DNA of 64,000 nt, from positions 1 through 64,000 of the forward strand of contig NZ_CAMDLM010000017.1 in NCBI RefSeq assembly GCF_945901735.1. Reading direction: 5' to 3'. This document shows, piece by piece, positions 26,118-34,834 of the stretch. Below the pieces are notes generated by a model. It searched no databases. It saw only the letters and a program-made list of their open reading frames with translations, and was not told the origin of the DNA. This DNA comes from Limnohabitans sp. Rim8 (GTDB lineage: Bacteria > Pseudomonadota > Gammaproteobacteria > Burkholderiales > Burkholderiaceae_C). The position numbers and the translations under genes are program-made. Each line of letters begins with the position of its first letter. Position 1 is the first letter of the stretch.

Positions 26118-26139
26118 GCATGTTTTCTCGAATTACATT
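26111..26139 (+). promoter_or_regulatory. Candidate sigma-70 promoter of the iclR operon
   Basis: TTCACA (26111-26116; five of six to consensus) and TACATT (26134-26139; four of six) are separated by 17 bp and lie 20 bp before ATG 26160. The -35 box coincides with an operator half-site. Confidence 0.5.
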
Positions 26140-26159
26140 AGCGTTTTAACGTGTTCATT

Positions 26160-26954
26160 ATGAATGTCAAATCAGCCATCCGCGTCATTGAAGTTTTGGA
26201 GTTTTTTGACACAATTCAGCGGGAAGCCAGCCTGAGCGAAATTGCGCGCGAGCTCGGCTACCCCTTGTCCAGCACGTCGGTTTTGTTGCAAAGCTTGGTG
26301 GAGCGCGGCTATCTGTCGCAGGGTGACAGGCGGACTTACCGCCCGACACCCAGGGTGAAATTGCTGGGCGCTTGGCTGTCACCCTTGCTAGATGCCAATG
26401 GTCCTGTGACATCGATCATGGAATGGGTGGGAGCTCAGTGTCAGCAGCTTGTTGTGTTAGCAGCCCCTGAGCATATGCAGGTGCGTTACATCCGGGTGGT
26501 TCAAGCCACAGGTACGGTACGCATGCATGTCATGCCGGGATCGGTACGACCTTTGCCGACCTCAGGCCTGGGACGTTTGTTCATGAGCAGTATGTCCGAC
26601 GAAGAGGTGGATCAAGTGGTGCGCACACACAATGCCGGATTGGCCCCTGGGATGACCCCACTGAATGTTGGAGCGATTCGACGCGAGCTGCTTGCCATAC
26701 GTGCAGTGGGATGTTCGGTGTCATTTGATAAGGTCAGTCCCGGCGCTGGTGTGGTGGCTGTGATGGTGCCCACGCCTGTTCACGAAACACCGCTGGCCAT
26801 TGGTATTGGTGCGCCTAGTGCTTTGATCCGCGCCAATGCCGCGAATTTCAGTGCATTGCTTCGGGAAGCGATCGGCCGCTTTTGCCCGCCGTCGGTTCTG
26901 GTGGGTGGCGTTTTCGTCCCGCGCAACAGACATGTTCAAGGAGTGGGGGCATGA
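26160..26954 (+). CDS. IclR-family transcriptional regulator
   Basis: A 264-residue IclR protein. The N-terminal winged HTH spans residues 1-62 (VKSAIRVIEVLEFFDTIQRE, LSEIARELGYPLSSTSVLLQ) and the C-terminal effector-binding domain spans about 75-250. ATG 26160 is preferred over GTG 26151. The gene is the first of a six-gene run on the same strand: its TGA overlaps the ATG of the cupin gene. It most likely controls its own operon in response to the organic acid or acyl-CoA handled by it. Confidence 0.93.
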   Translation: MNVKSAIRVIEVLEFFDTIQREASLSEIARELGYPLSSTSVLLQSLVERGYLSQGDRRTYRPTPRVKLLGAWLSPLLDANGPVTSIMEWVGAQCQQLVVLAAPEHMQVRYIRVVQATGTVRMHVMPGSVRPLPTSGLGRLFMSSMSDEEVDQVVRTHNAGLAPGMTPLNVGAIRRELLAIRAVGCSVSFDKVSPGAGVVAVMVPTPVHETPLAIGIGAPSALIRANAANFSALLREAIGRFCPPSVLVGGVFVPRNRHVQGVGA

Positions 26955-27700
26955 TCACTATTGGTACCCGGTTTCAGGGGGAAACTCGCCGCAGGCCTGC
27001 GCCTGCAATGGGTGTTATTTTTCACAAAGGCGAGTGGATGGATACGGGCGAAGACCCTGTGTTGTCTCCCACTGTGTCCTTGATCGAGCAGCCGCCCGAT
27101 TTCGAATTCATGCCGCACTTTCATCGTCAGAACCAGTTTCAGGTGTTTGTGGGTGGCTCGGGGGCACTCGGACGTCAAGCTTTGATGCCAGTGGTTGTGC
27201 ATTACGCCGGGGCCTACACCGGATACGGCCCACTGGTCGCCGGTCCACAGGGCATTCAATACTTCACGCTGCGGCCTGTCAGCGAATCAGGTTTTATTCC
27301 GATAGCGCAGCGTCTCGAGCAGATGATCGCAGGACCCAAGCGTCATGCCCAGTCGGCCAACATTTCAGTGGCTTCTGTCGAACACATGCGAACCTGGAGT
27401 CAGATCCGAGAAACATTCGAGATTCCCCTGGGCGCCGATGGAATGGGTGTCCGTCTGGTCAATCTTCCTGCGCAAGCCAGTTGGATGTCAACTCACCCGC
27501 AGGGCAGCCAAGGACAGTTTTTGTTCGTGCTGCAAGGCACGGCCTTGACAGGCGGCCACGCATTGGGAGTTTGGGAGCAAATGTATGTGAGCCACGACGA
27601 GACCATACCCAAGGTTATGGCTGGAGAGCAGGGGGTTCAGTTCATGTGTCTGTATGTGCCCGGCAAGGCCCCCGAATACATGCAAAGGCCTGCCCTGTGA
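26951..27700 (+). CDS. Cupin-fold protein of unknown function
   Basis: A 249-residue protein that I recognise only at fold level. EFMPHFHRQNQFQVFVGGSG (about residues 50-70) looks like a cupin motif 1 with closely spaced histidines. A second half (QASWMSTHPQGSQGQFLFVL and the following hydrophobic strands) looks like a second cupin-like barrel, so it may be bicupin. A metal-dependent isomerase, dioxygenase or binding role is possible. It overlaps iclR by ATGA and the CoA-transferase gene by GTGA, so it is firmly part of the operon. No specific reaction is claimed. Confidence 0.7.
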   Translation: MITIGTRFQGETRRRPAPAMGVIFHKGEWMDTGEDPVLSPTVSLIEQPPDFEFMPHFHRQNQFQVFVGGSGALGRQALMPVVVHYAGAYTGYGPLVAGPQGIQYFTLRPVSESGFIPIAQRLEQMIAGPKRHAQSANISVASVEHMRTWSQIRETFEIPLGADGMGVRLVNLPAQASWMSTHPQGSQGQFLFVLQGTALTGGHALGVWEQMYVSHDETIPKVMAGEQGVQFMCLYVPGKAPEYMQRPAL

Positions 27701-28908
27701 GTTCTCAACTTGCTGCTCGGCCACTGGCCGGTATCCGCATCCTTGACATGACCTCGGTCATGCTCGGACCTTATGCAACCCAGATGCTGGGCGACTACGG
27801 CGCCGATGTTGTCAAGATTGAATCACCTGCGGGCGATTCAACCCGCGCCACGGGACCCGCCCTGGAGCCCGGCATGGCTGCCACCTTCTTAGGGGCCAAC
27901 CGCAGCAAGCGCAGTATCGTGCTCGATTTAAAGCTGAAAGATGCCCGCGAGGCTTTGATGGTGTTGATCGACAGTGCAGACGTGTTGGTCTACAGCATGC
28001 GTCCGCAGAAGATGGCGGCGCTCGGCCTGGCACCCGATGTGCTGCGGGGGCGAAATCCTCGAATCGTCGTTGTGGCCATCCATGGGTTTGCCGAGGACGG
28101 ACCTTACGCCGGCCGACCGGCATACGATGACATCATTCAAGGCTTGTGCGGATTGGCTTCTTTGAGTGAGTTGCAGGGCCGTGAGCCGGCCTATTTGCCA
28201 ACGGTCATTTGTGACAAGGCCTGCGCCTTGTATGCGACCCAAGCGATCCTCATTGCGCTGCTTGCGCGTGCACAACAGGGGCATGGTTCGTATGTCGAGA
28301 TGCCCATGTTTGAGGCCATGGTCAATTTCACGTTGGTGGAGCATTTCTACGGCCAGCATTTCAGGCCTCCTCTGGCCAATGCCGGTTACTCGCGCATGTT
28401 GACCGTCTGGCGAAGACCCTACCGGACTGCCGATGGCTACATTTGCATCGTTCCTTATTCTGACCAACATTGGTTTCGCTTTTTCACTGAAGCGGGACGC
28501 TCGTCCTTGCTAGAAGATGAGCGTTTTCAAGGTATCGCAGCTCGCACTCGCAACATTGATGCCTTATATGCCGAGCTCGCGAGCGCTGTGTCGTTGAGGT
28601 CTACGGCCGACTGGCTTGCGACCTGCGAGCGACTGGACATACCCGTGGCACCCTACAACCGCCTTGCCGATCTGGAGCGTGACCCGCAACTCGCCCAAAC
28701 GGCCTTTTTCACCACAATGGCCGACCCCACAATGGGCGACATCGTGACGCCTGCTGCGCCTTTGAAGTTTGATGGCGTGGCAGCACAGCCGACACTGCCG
28801 CCACGCTTGGGTCAGCACACCGTTGAAATTTTGCAGCAAGCGGGTCTGCCCGGACCGCAAATCGAAAAGCTCTTGTCATCGGGAGCCATTATTCAATCAG
28901 CCATCTAG
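27697..28908 (+). CDS. CaiB/BaiF-family (class III) CoA-transferase
   Basis: A 403-residue class III CoA-transferase started at GTG 27697, which overlaps the cupin stop codon (GTGA). A long open frame upstream of this start is accidental. The fold signature RPLAGIRILDMTSVMLGPYA, then LGDYGADVVKIESPAGD, is at the N-terminus, and the catalytic Asp is expected in RPAYDDIIQGLCG. It should transfer CoA onto the acid imported or sensed by the neighbouring Bug protein, giving the acyl-CoA substrate of the dehydrogenase at 29919. Confidence 0.92.
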   Translation: MSSQLAARPLAGIRILDMTSVMLGPYATQMLGDYGADVVKIESPAGDSTRATGPALEPGMAATFLGANRSKRSIVLDLKLKDAREALMVLIDSADVLVYSMRPQKMAALGLAPDVLRGRNPRIVVVAIHGFAEDGPYAGRPAYDDIIQGLCGLASLSELQGREPAYLPTVICDKACALYATQAILIALLARAQQGHGSYVEMPMFEAMVNFTLVEHFYGQHFRPPLANAGYSRMLTVWRRPYRTADGYICIVPYSDQHWFRFFTEAGRSSLLEDERFQGIAARTRNIDALYAELASAVSLRSTADWLATCERLDIPVAPYNRLADLERDPQLAQTAFFTTMADPTMGDIVTPAAPLKFDGVAAQPTLPPRLGQHTVEILQQAGLPGPQIEKLLSSGAIIQSAI

Positions 28909-28918
28909 GAGACACATC

Positions 28919-29905
28919 ATGCAAAAAATCAATCGTCGAAAAGTTCTCGCTTCCGGTATGGGCCTGCTTGCGGGTGCTGCCACTCAGTTGTCTCTGGCAC
29001 AAAGCGATGCGTGGCCATCCAAGCCCGTGCAGTTGATATTAGGATTCCCGCCCGGAGGCCCCAATGACTTGGTAGCCCGTGCTTTGGCAATCCGCCTGTC
29101 AGAGCAGTTCAAGCAGCAAGTCGTGGTCGAAAACAGGCCCGGTGCCAATGGCAATATCGCCGCAGCCGCCGTGGCCCGTGCTGCACCTGACGGGCACACC
29201 TTTCTTTACAACAGTTCTTCGCTGGCTCTTAGTCATGCGCTCAGCAGCAAAAACCTGATCGATCCACGCAAAGATTTGCTGCCCGTCAATGGCACGGCGG
29301 CCTTGCCTTTGGTGTTGATCGTCGAGGCATCTTTTCCAGCAAGCAATTTCCGTGAATGGGCTGCGCAGGTGCGGGCCAACCCCGGTAAATTCAATTACGG
29401 CAGCCCAGGTACCGGAAACCTGGCCCATGTGGCAGCGGCCATGATCTTGCAGGCCAACGGTTTGAATGCAGTCCATGCTCCCTACAAGGGCAGCAGCGAG
29501 GCTTTGCAAGGTCTGATAGGCGGCTCTACGCATTTTCAACTTGATTCGATCAATTCACCCTTGAGTCTGATCAAGGCTGGCCGGATCAAGCCGCTTTTTG
29601 TGACATCGCCGCAGCGATCGCACGTACTGCCTGAAGTGCAAACTTTGGTGGAGGGTGGCTCCAGCCCGATTGATGCAGCAGCCTGGCAGGGCATCATGGC
29701 GCCCGCCAAGACACCGTCAGCGATTGTCCAGCGCATGGGGGCCGAAATCAGCAAGGCCATGGCCAGTCCGGAAATGCGGGCGGCCTTGGCAGCACAAGGG
29801 GCTTATTCGATTGCGACGACGCCAGAACGTTACAGCACTTTCTTCTCGGAAGAAATGGACCGTTACAAGAAAACAGTCGAAGCACTTGGCCTCAAACTGG
29901 ATTAA
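28919..29905 (+). CDS. Bug-family tripartite tricarboxylate transporter receptor (TctC-like)
   Basis: A 328-residue periplasmic binding protein. The signal peptide MQKINRRKVLASGMGLLAGA has a twin-arginine-like NRRK and ends near SLAQ. Family motifs are AWPSKPVQLILGFPPGGPND, VVENRPGANGNIAAAAVARA and NAVHAPYKGSSEALQGLIGG. ATG 28919 follows AGGAGA. It probably captures the carboxylic acid used by this operon; TctAB-type permease genes are not present. Confidence 0.94.
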   Translation: MQKINRRKVLASGMGLLAGAATQLSLAQSDAWPSKPVQLILGFPPGGPNDLVARALAIRLSEQFKQQVVVENRPGANGNIAAAAVARAAPDGHTFLYNSSSLALSHALSSKNLIDPRKDLLPVNGTAALPLVLIVEASFPASNFREWAAQVRANPGKFNYGSPGTGNLAHVAAAMILQANGLNAVHAPYKGSSEALQGLIGGSTHFQLDSINSPLSLIKAGRIKPLFVTSPQRSHVLPEVQTLVEGGSSPIDAAAWQGIMAPAKTPSAIVQRMGAEISKAMASPEMRAALAAQGAYSIATTPERYSTFFSEEMDRYKKTVEALGLKLD

Positions 29906-29918
29906 CAGGAGATAGAAG

Positions 29919-31085
29919 ATGAATTTTGCTTGGACACCAGAACAGGAAGCGATTCGCGAGGGGATATTGCAAGTTTGCAAACCCTTTGATGCTGCTTATT
30001 GGCTTGATCGGGACCGCAATGGCGGATTTCCTTTAGATTTTCATAAAGCCATTGCCGATGCCGGCTGGCTGGGTGTTTGCATGCCAGAAGCCTATGGCGG
30101 ATCTGGCCTGGGCATTCAGGAAGCGGCCATCATGGTGCAGGCCATCAGCGAATCAGGCGCAGGCATGAGCGGTGTCTCCGCCATTCACATGAATATCTTT
30201 GGCCTCAATCCGGTGGTGGTTTTTGGTACGGAAGAGCAAAAACGCCGAATTCTGCCGCCGCTGATTGCAGGCAGGGAAAAGGCTTGCTTTGCTGTCACCG
30301 AACCCAATACGGGTTTGAACACCACGCAACTCAAAACCTTTGCCAAGAAGACCGCTAATGGTTACCTGGTCAATGGCCGAAAGGTCTGGATCAGCACGGC
30401 GCAGGTGACTGAAAAGATGCTGCTACTTGCCCGCACAACGCCTTTAGAGGACGTCAAGAGTCCGACCGATGGTTTGAGCTTGTTTTACACCAACCTGGAC
30501 AGGCGCTATGTCGACGTCAAAGAGATCGAAAAACTCGGTCGCAAAGCCGTAGATTCGAATGAGTTGTTCATTGACAACCTGCCCATACCCCAAGAAGACT
30601 TGATTGGTGAGGAGGGCAAAGGCTTTCGAGCCATCTTGCACAGCATCAATCCCGAGCGTGCATTGGCGGCCGCAGGGGCCATTGGACTAGGGCGCGTGGC
30701 GCTCAAGAGGGCCGCAGAATATGCGGGCGAGCGGATTGTTTTTGACCGACCCATTGGGAAGAACCAAGGCGTTCAGCATCCCTTGGCCAAGTGCTGGATG
30801 GAGCTGGAGGCGGCCAATTTGATGGTCATGAAAGCCGCTTGGCTTTATGACCAGGGTTTGCCGTGCGGTGCGGAATCGAACGCCGCCAAATATTTGGCCG
30901 GGGAGGCTGGTTTCAGAGCTTGCGAAAACGCTGTGCTCACCCATGGGGGCTTTGGTTATGCAAAAGAATACCACGTTGAGCGATATTTCCGTGAAGCCAT
31001 GCTGCTGCGCATTGCACCAATCAGCATCCAACTCATCATGAGTTACATCGCAGAGAAGGTGCTTGGCTTGCCCAAATCCTACTGA
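29919..31085 (+). CDS. Acyl-CoA dehydrogenase family protein
   Basis: A 388-residue acyl-CoA dehydrogenase. MNFAWTPEQEAIREGILQVC starts the N-terminal helical domain, CFAVTEPNTGLNTTQLKT is the middle-domain FAD/substrate segment, and ENAVLTHGGFGYAKEYHVERYFREA is the flavin-binding C-terminal part. At the place of the catalytic-Glu motif (YEGTxE) it reads LLRIAPISIQLIM, so the canonical base is missing and another residue must serve. This is a recurrent subgroup beside CaiB-type transferases, as far as I recall. ATG 29919 follows AGGAGA. Confidence 0.9.
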   Translation: MNFAWTPEQEAIREGILQVCKPFDAAYWLDRDRNGGFPLDFHKAIADAGWLGVCMPEAYGGSGLGIQEAAIMVQAISESGAGMSGVSAIHMNIFGLNPVVVFGTEEQKRRILPPLIAGREKACFAVTEPNTGLNTTQLKTFAKKTANGYLVNGRKVWISTAQVTEKMLLLARTTPLEDVKSPTDGLSLFYTNLDRRYVDVKEIEKLGRKAVDSNELFIDNLPIPQEDLIGEEGKGFRAILHSINPERALAAAGAIGLGRVALKRAAEYAGERIVFDRPIGKNQGVQHPLAKCWMELEAANLMVMKAAWLYDQGLPCGAESNAAKYLAGEAGFRACENAVLTHGGFGYAKEYHVERYFREAMLLRIAPISIQLIMSYIAEKVLGLPKSY

Positions 31086-31104
31086 TTCATACAAGGAGTT
31101 ATGC

Positions 31105-31590
31105 ATGAGCGATCTTGGCCGCCTGAGCTGCGCCCTTTATTTTGAAGATTGTCAAATGGGAACCACTTGGCGCAGTGCCGGACGCACCATTCTTGAAAGT
31201 GACCTGAGTACTTTCATCAACTTCGCTTGGTTTCATGAGGATCTGTTTACCAACCTGCATGATCGCTCGGCCAATGCCATTGCGGGACGTCCAGTGCCCT
31301 TGGCCATGGTGTTGGCCATGTCCGAAGGCTTGATTCTTCCGTCCATCGATGGCACTGGTCTGGCCTTTCTTAACCTCGAGCTTGATGCCAAGGCCCCAAC
31401 CTGTGTGGGCGATACCATTTTTGTCCATTGCGAGGTAGTGGAGGCGCGGCTGACATCCAAGGGGGACAGAGGCATTGTGCGCACTCAAAACACGGTGAAG
31501 AACGCCAAGGGTGACACCGTGTTGGTCTATCGTCCGCAGCGCCTGATGAAGCTGCGCGCTCAGTCTGCTCGGACAGTGAATGAGGATTGA
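31105..31590 (+). CDS. MaoC-like hot-dog dehydratase/hydratase
   Basis: A 161-residue single hot-dog protein resembling MaoC-type enoyl-CoA hydratases. FEDCQMGTTWRSAGRTILES starts the fold, then NFAWFHEDLFTNLHD supplies candidate catalytic Asp/His residues, and PTCVGDTIFVHCEVVEARLT is the typical central strand pair. It starts at ATG 31105 after AAGGAG, 19 bp after the dehydrogenase gene, and likely hydrates the enoyl-CoA formed by that enzyme. It is the last gene of the IclR operon. No clear terminator was seen in the 121-bp gap to the convergent ABC-F gene. Confidence 0.82.
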   Translation: MSDLGRLSCALYFEDCQMGTTWRSAGRTILESDLSTFINFAWFHEDLFTNLHDRSANAIAGRPVPLAMVLAMSEGLILPSIDGTGLAFLNLELDAKAPTCVGDTIFVHCEVVEARLTSKGDRGIVRTQNTVKNAKGDTVLVYRPQRLMKLRAQSARTVNED

Positions 31591-31711
31591 CACGAAATCT
31601 TGCTTGCCATCGCGCTGGCCTTTCTTTACCGAGTCGGCGGGCGATGCCTGTGCTTTGGTCTGCCCGAAGCCAATCTGGGTTTGTTGTCCTGTTCGCTGGT
31701 GACGAGCAGGT

Positions 31712-33790
31712 CTATAGCGTCGTTTCAGTCTCCTCGAGCAAAGACGTCAGCTCCAGCCAGCGTTCTTCCAGGGCGGCCACTTCGTCGGCCATGGCTTTGA
31801 GACGGCGTCCCGCGTCGGCCATTTCAGCGGGGGATACGGGGGTGGTCAGCAGCGCTTCCAATCGGGTTTTCTCGGTTTCGATGTTGGCCATGCGCTGCTC
31901 GTTTTGCTCCAGCTCGCGCTTGAGCGGGCGGGTTTGCGCGGCCAGTTGCTGGCGTTTTTGGGCGTCGTGTTTGCGCTGCTCGGCGCTGTTCAGTCCGGTG
32001 GTGCCGGTCTGCGTCACGGCCGCACTTGATCCCTTGACAGCAACGGCTGCTGCGGGTGCCGGCGCAGGAGCATCACTCGGAGGGCTTTGGTCGCTGTGCG
32101 GCACGATGGCGCTTGCCGCTGGAACTGGTGCCGTGGTCGCCGTGACCACAGCATCGCGGGCCGAATTTTTGGCTTCTTCACGCAGACGTTTGGACTCTTC
32201 CAGCAGGTACTTTTGGTAGTCGTCCAAGTCGCCATCAAAAGGCTCGACCTTGCCTCGGCCCACCATCCAGAACTCGTCGCACACAGCGCGCAACAAGGCG
32301 CGGTCGTGGCTGACCAGCATCACGGTGCCTTCGAACTCGTTGAGGGCCATGGATAGCGCCTCACGCGTGGCCAAGTCCAGGTGGTTGGTGGGCTCGTCCA
32401 GCAGCAGCAGGTTGGGCCTTTGCCACACGATCATGGCCAGCACCAGGCGGGCTTTTTCGCCGCCGCTCATGGAGCCCACAGACTGCTTGACCATGTCGCC
32501 ACTGAAGTTGAAGGTGCCCAGGTAGTTGCGCAGGTCCTGCTCGCGGCTGGGCTCGTTGCTGCCCAGCTCTTTGGCCAGGCGAATCATGTGTTCCAGTGGG
32601 TTGTCGTTGGGGTGCAGCACATCGAGTTCTTGTTGTGCAAAGTAGCCGATGTTCAGGCCCTTGCCCTCGGTCAGCGTACCGGCCAGCAGCGGCATGGTGC
32701 GGGCAATGGTTTTGACAAGGGTCGATTTACCTTGACCGTTGGCCCCCAAAATGCCGATGCGCTGGCCCGCCAACACCGATTTGCTCACACCTTGCAAAAT
32801 GGCTTTGGGCACATCGTCCACCACATAACCAAAACTCGCGTCGCTGATGGCCAGCATCGGGTTGGGCAGGTTGTTGGGTTCTTTGAAGCCAAAGGTGAAT
32901 TCGGCATCGGCCAGCAGCGGCGCCACTTTCTCCATGCGTTCGAGCGCTTTGACGCGGCTTTGCGCCTGCTTGGCTTTGCTGGCCTGGGCCTTGAAGCGGG
33001 TGATGAACTTTTGCAAGTGGGCGATCTTGTCTTGCTGCTTGGAGAACGAAGCTTGTTGCAGTTCCATTTGCTGTGCCCGCAGGATTTCAAAGCCACTGTA
33101 GTTGCTGCCGTAACGGGTGAGTTTGGCGTGGTCGATGTGCAAGGTGACATCGGTCACGGCATCCAGAAACTCGCGGTCGTGGCTGATCACGATCATCGTG
33201 CCCGCGTAGCGCTGCAGCCAGGCTTCCAGCCAGACCAGAGCGTCCAAGTCCAAGTGGTTGGTGGGCTCGTCCAGGATAAGAATGTCAGACGGGCACATCA
33301 GCGCACGGGCCAGCTGTAAGCGCATGCGCCAGCCGCCCGAAAAGCTGTTGACCGGGTTGTTGAGCTCGTCCACCCGAAAGCCCAGGCCCAAAATCAGGGC
33401 TTCTGCGCGGGGCATAGCGTCGTGGTCCCCGGCATCGGCCAAGTCGGTGTAAACGTGGGCCATTTCCATGCCGTCGCCACTGGCTTCAGCCACCACCAAA
33501 CGTTGGCGCAACTCGGCCAATCGGGTGTCACCTTCCAACACAAAGTCAGCGGCGGCTTGGTCGGTCTCGGGCATGTTTTGTGCCACTTGGCCCATGCGCC
33601 ACTGGCGCGGCATTTCAAAGTCGCCGCCGTCCTCGGTCAAGCTGCCGTTGAACAACGCAAACAAGGTGGATTTGCCCGCCCCGTTGCGCCCCACCAGACC
33701 GACTTTTTCTCCGGGGTTGAGGGTGACAGAAGCTTTGTCCAGCAGCACCTTGGTGCCTCTGCGGAGGGTGACGTTTTTAAGATTGATCAT
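31712..33790 (-). CDS. ABC-F family ATPase (YheS-like ribosome-associated)
   Basis: A 692-residue protein with two ABC domains and no membrane domain. The first has Walker A GRNGAGKST, signature FSGGWRMRLQLARAL and Walker B LILDEPTNHLDLD. The linker (about 235-300, rich in Lys, Gln and Arg) is the ABC-F interaction motif that reaches into the ribosomal E site. The second domain has GANGQGKST, MSGGEKARLVLAM and LLLLDEPTNHLDLA. A long charged, Ala-rich C-terminal tail with a coiled coil favours YheS/Uup-type proteins over EttA. Expected role: ATP-dependent rescue or modulation of translating ribosomes. Confidence 0.9.
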   Translation of the reverse strand: MINLKNVTLRRGTKVLLDKASVTLNPGEKVGLVGRNGAGKSTLFALFNGSLTEDGGDFEMPRQWRMGQVAQNMPETDQAAADFVLEGDTRLAELRQRLVVAEASGDGMEMAHVYTDLADAGDHDAMPRAEALILGLGFRVDELNNPVNSFSGGWRMRLQLARALMCPSDILILDEPTNHLDLDALVWLEAWLQRYAGTMIVISHDREFLDAVTDVTLHIDHAKLTRYGSNYSGFEILRAQQMELQQASFSKQQDKIAHLQKFITRFKAQASKAKQAQSRVKALERMEKVAPLLADAEFTFGFKEPNNLPNPMLAISDASFGYVVDDVPKAILQGVSKSVLAGQRIGILGANGQGKSTLVKTIARTMPLLAGTLTEGKGLNIGYFAQQELDVLHPNDNPLEHMIRLAKELGSNEPSREQDLRNYLGTFNFSGDMVKQSVGSMSGGEKARLVLAMIVWQRPNLLLLDEPTNHLDLATREALSMALNEFEGTVMLVSHDRALLRAVCDEFWMVGRGKVEPFDGDLDDYQKYLLEESKRLREEAKNSARDAVVTATTAPVPAASAIVPHSDQSPPSDAPAPAPAAAVAVKGSSAAVTQTGTTGLNSAEQRKHDAQKRQQLAAQTRPLKRELEQNEQRMANIETEKTRLEALLTTPVSPAEMADAGRRLKAMADEVAALEERWLELTSLLEETETTL

Positions 33791-33830
33791 GAAAAGCAGT
33801 ATCCGGAACGGATGCCGGTATGGGGAGCAG

Positions 33831-33852
33831 GGTCAGTTGGGAGGGACTGACC
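33831..33852. other. Small stem-loop between prmB and the ABC-F gene
   Basis: GGTCAGT (33831-33837) and ACTGACC (33846-33852) pair perfectly around an 8-base loop. No T-tract follows on either strand, so it is not a clear terminator. It may be an operator, or an mRNA structure upstream of the ABC-F gene. Confidence 0.4.
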
Positions 33853-33946
33853 TCCTAAAGCACAACCCAACATTTTCGCCGATGTGTGTGTCGGTGAGAT
33901 GGCGTGTTGAAAATTAGCTCGTTTCCCAGGCCAGCAGGCAGGGCAT

Positions 33947-34834
33947 TTACAAGCTGAGCAAGGCTTTGCGGGTGATCAGCAGCACCTGATCGTCGCCCGC
34001 GCTGGTGTCCAGCCAAGCGACTTCGAGTTTGGGGAAGGCTGCGATGAAGTGAGCCACCTCGTTGCCGATCTCCAGCACCAAGACGGCGTGTTCGCTCATG
34101 CGCCCAGGCGCATCCTTGAACAGTTGCCGCACAAAGTCCATGCCATCGGTGCCGCCCGCCAGCGCCAGTTCAGGCTCGGCGCGGTATTCGGCGGGCAGGG
34201 CGGCCATGCTGGCCTGGCACACATAAGGCGGGTTGCACAAGATGAGGTCAAACGGGCCCGGCAATGCACTCAGGCCGTCGCTGTGGATCAGTTGGACGCG
34301 CGCATGCAAGTCGTGACGCTCCACATTGATGGCGGCCACGGCCAGCGCATCATCCGAAATGTCCGCCCCGGTGACTTGCACTTCGGGCCAAGCCAGCGCC
34401 GCCAGCACGGCCAGGCTGCCGTTGCCGGTGCACAGGTCCAGCACGCGCGTGGTCTGGTCGCTCAGCCAGGCGTCGATGGTGCCGTCCGCCAGCACTTCGG
34501 CAATCAGGCTGCGCGGCACGATGGCGCGCTCGTCGATGTAAAACGACACACCCTGCAGCCAGGCTTCTTGCGTGAGGTAGGCGGCGGGCTTGCGGGTGGC
34601 GATGCGCTGTTCGATCAGCGCAGCGCAGGCGGCTTGCTGCTCGGGCGAGACTGTATGTTTGGCTTGATCGTCCACTTCGTCCAAGTCCGTGTCCAGCGGC
34701 AAGCCCAGACGCCAGAGCACCAGCCAGACGGCTTCGTCAAAGGCGCTCTGGGTGCCGTGGCCGAAGACCACACCCGCGTGTGTGAGCCGCTCGGAAGATG
34801 CCGCGATCAAGCCCGAAAGGGTCAAGGTGCTCAT
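33947..34834 (-). CDS. prmB: 50S ribosomal protein L3 N5-glutamine methyltransferase PrmB
   Basis: A 295-residue SAM-dependent methyltransferase. The SAM-binding segment [20 protein letters not shown] and the diagnostic NPPYV (glutamine methylation) motif in [14 protein letters not shown] are present. The N-terminal region ([20 protein letters not shown]) fits PrmB better than the release-factor enzyme PrmC. ATG 34834 forms an ATGA overlap with the dapE stop; a GTG two codons earlier is possible. It is the last gene of a dapC-dapE-prmB run on the minus strand. Confidence 0.93.
   Translation of the reverse strand: MSTLTLSGLIAASSERLTHAGVVFGHGTQSAFDEAVWLVLWRLGLPLDTDLDEVDDQAKHTVSPEQQAACAALIEQRIATRKPAAYLTQEAWLQGVSFYIDERAIVPRSLIAEVLADGTIDAWLSDQTTRVLDLCTGNGSLAVLAALAWPEVQVTGADISDDALAVAAINVERHDLHARVQLIHSDGLSALPGPFDLILCNPPYVCQASMAALPAEYRAEPELALAGGTDGMDFVRQLFKDAPGRMSEHAVLVLEIGNEVAHFIAAFPKLEVAWLDTSAGDDQVLLITRKALLSL

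Larger units (their letters stand above)
25742..26159. other. AT-rich regulatory gap upstream of the iclR operon
   Basis: About 420 bp with no plausible gene and clearly lower GC than its surroundings. The right end holds the IclR-type palindrome and promoter described separately. No copy of the tRNA-Lys 3' end and no integrase fragment was found in it. The rest shows nothing I can assign. Confidence 0.6.

Noticed and set aside
26836-27696. Extension of the CoA-transferase by about 287 codons upstream of GTG 27697
   Set aside because: It overlaps the cupin gene and the end of iclR in another frame and has no family likeness; the fold signature begins right after GTG 27697.
31591-31711. Attachment-site repeat of the tRNA-Lys 3' end at the far side of the accessory operon
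   Set aside because: I looked for the T-arm and acceptor sequence (GGTTCGACCCCC, TGGTCCCACCA) and found no copy.
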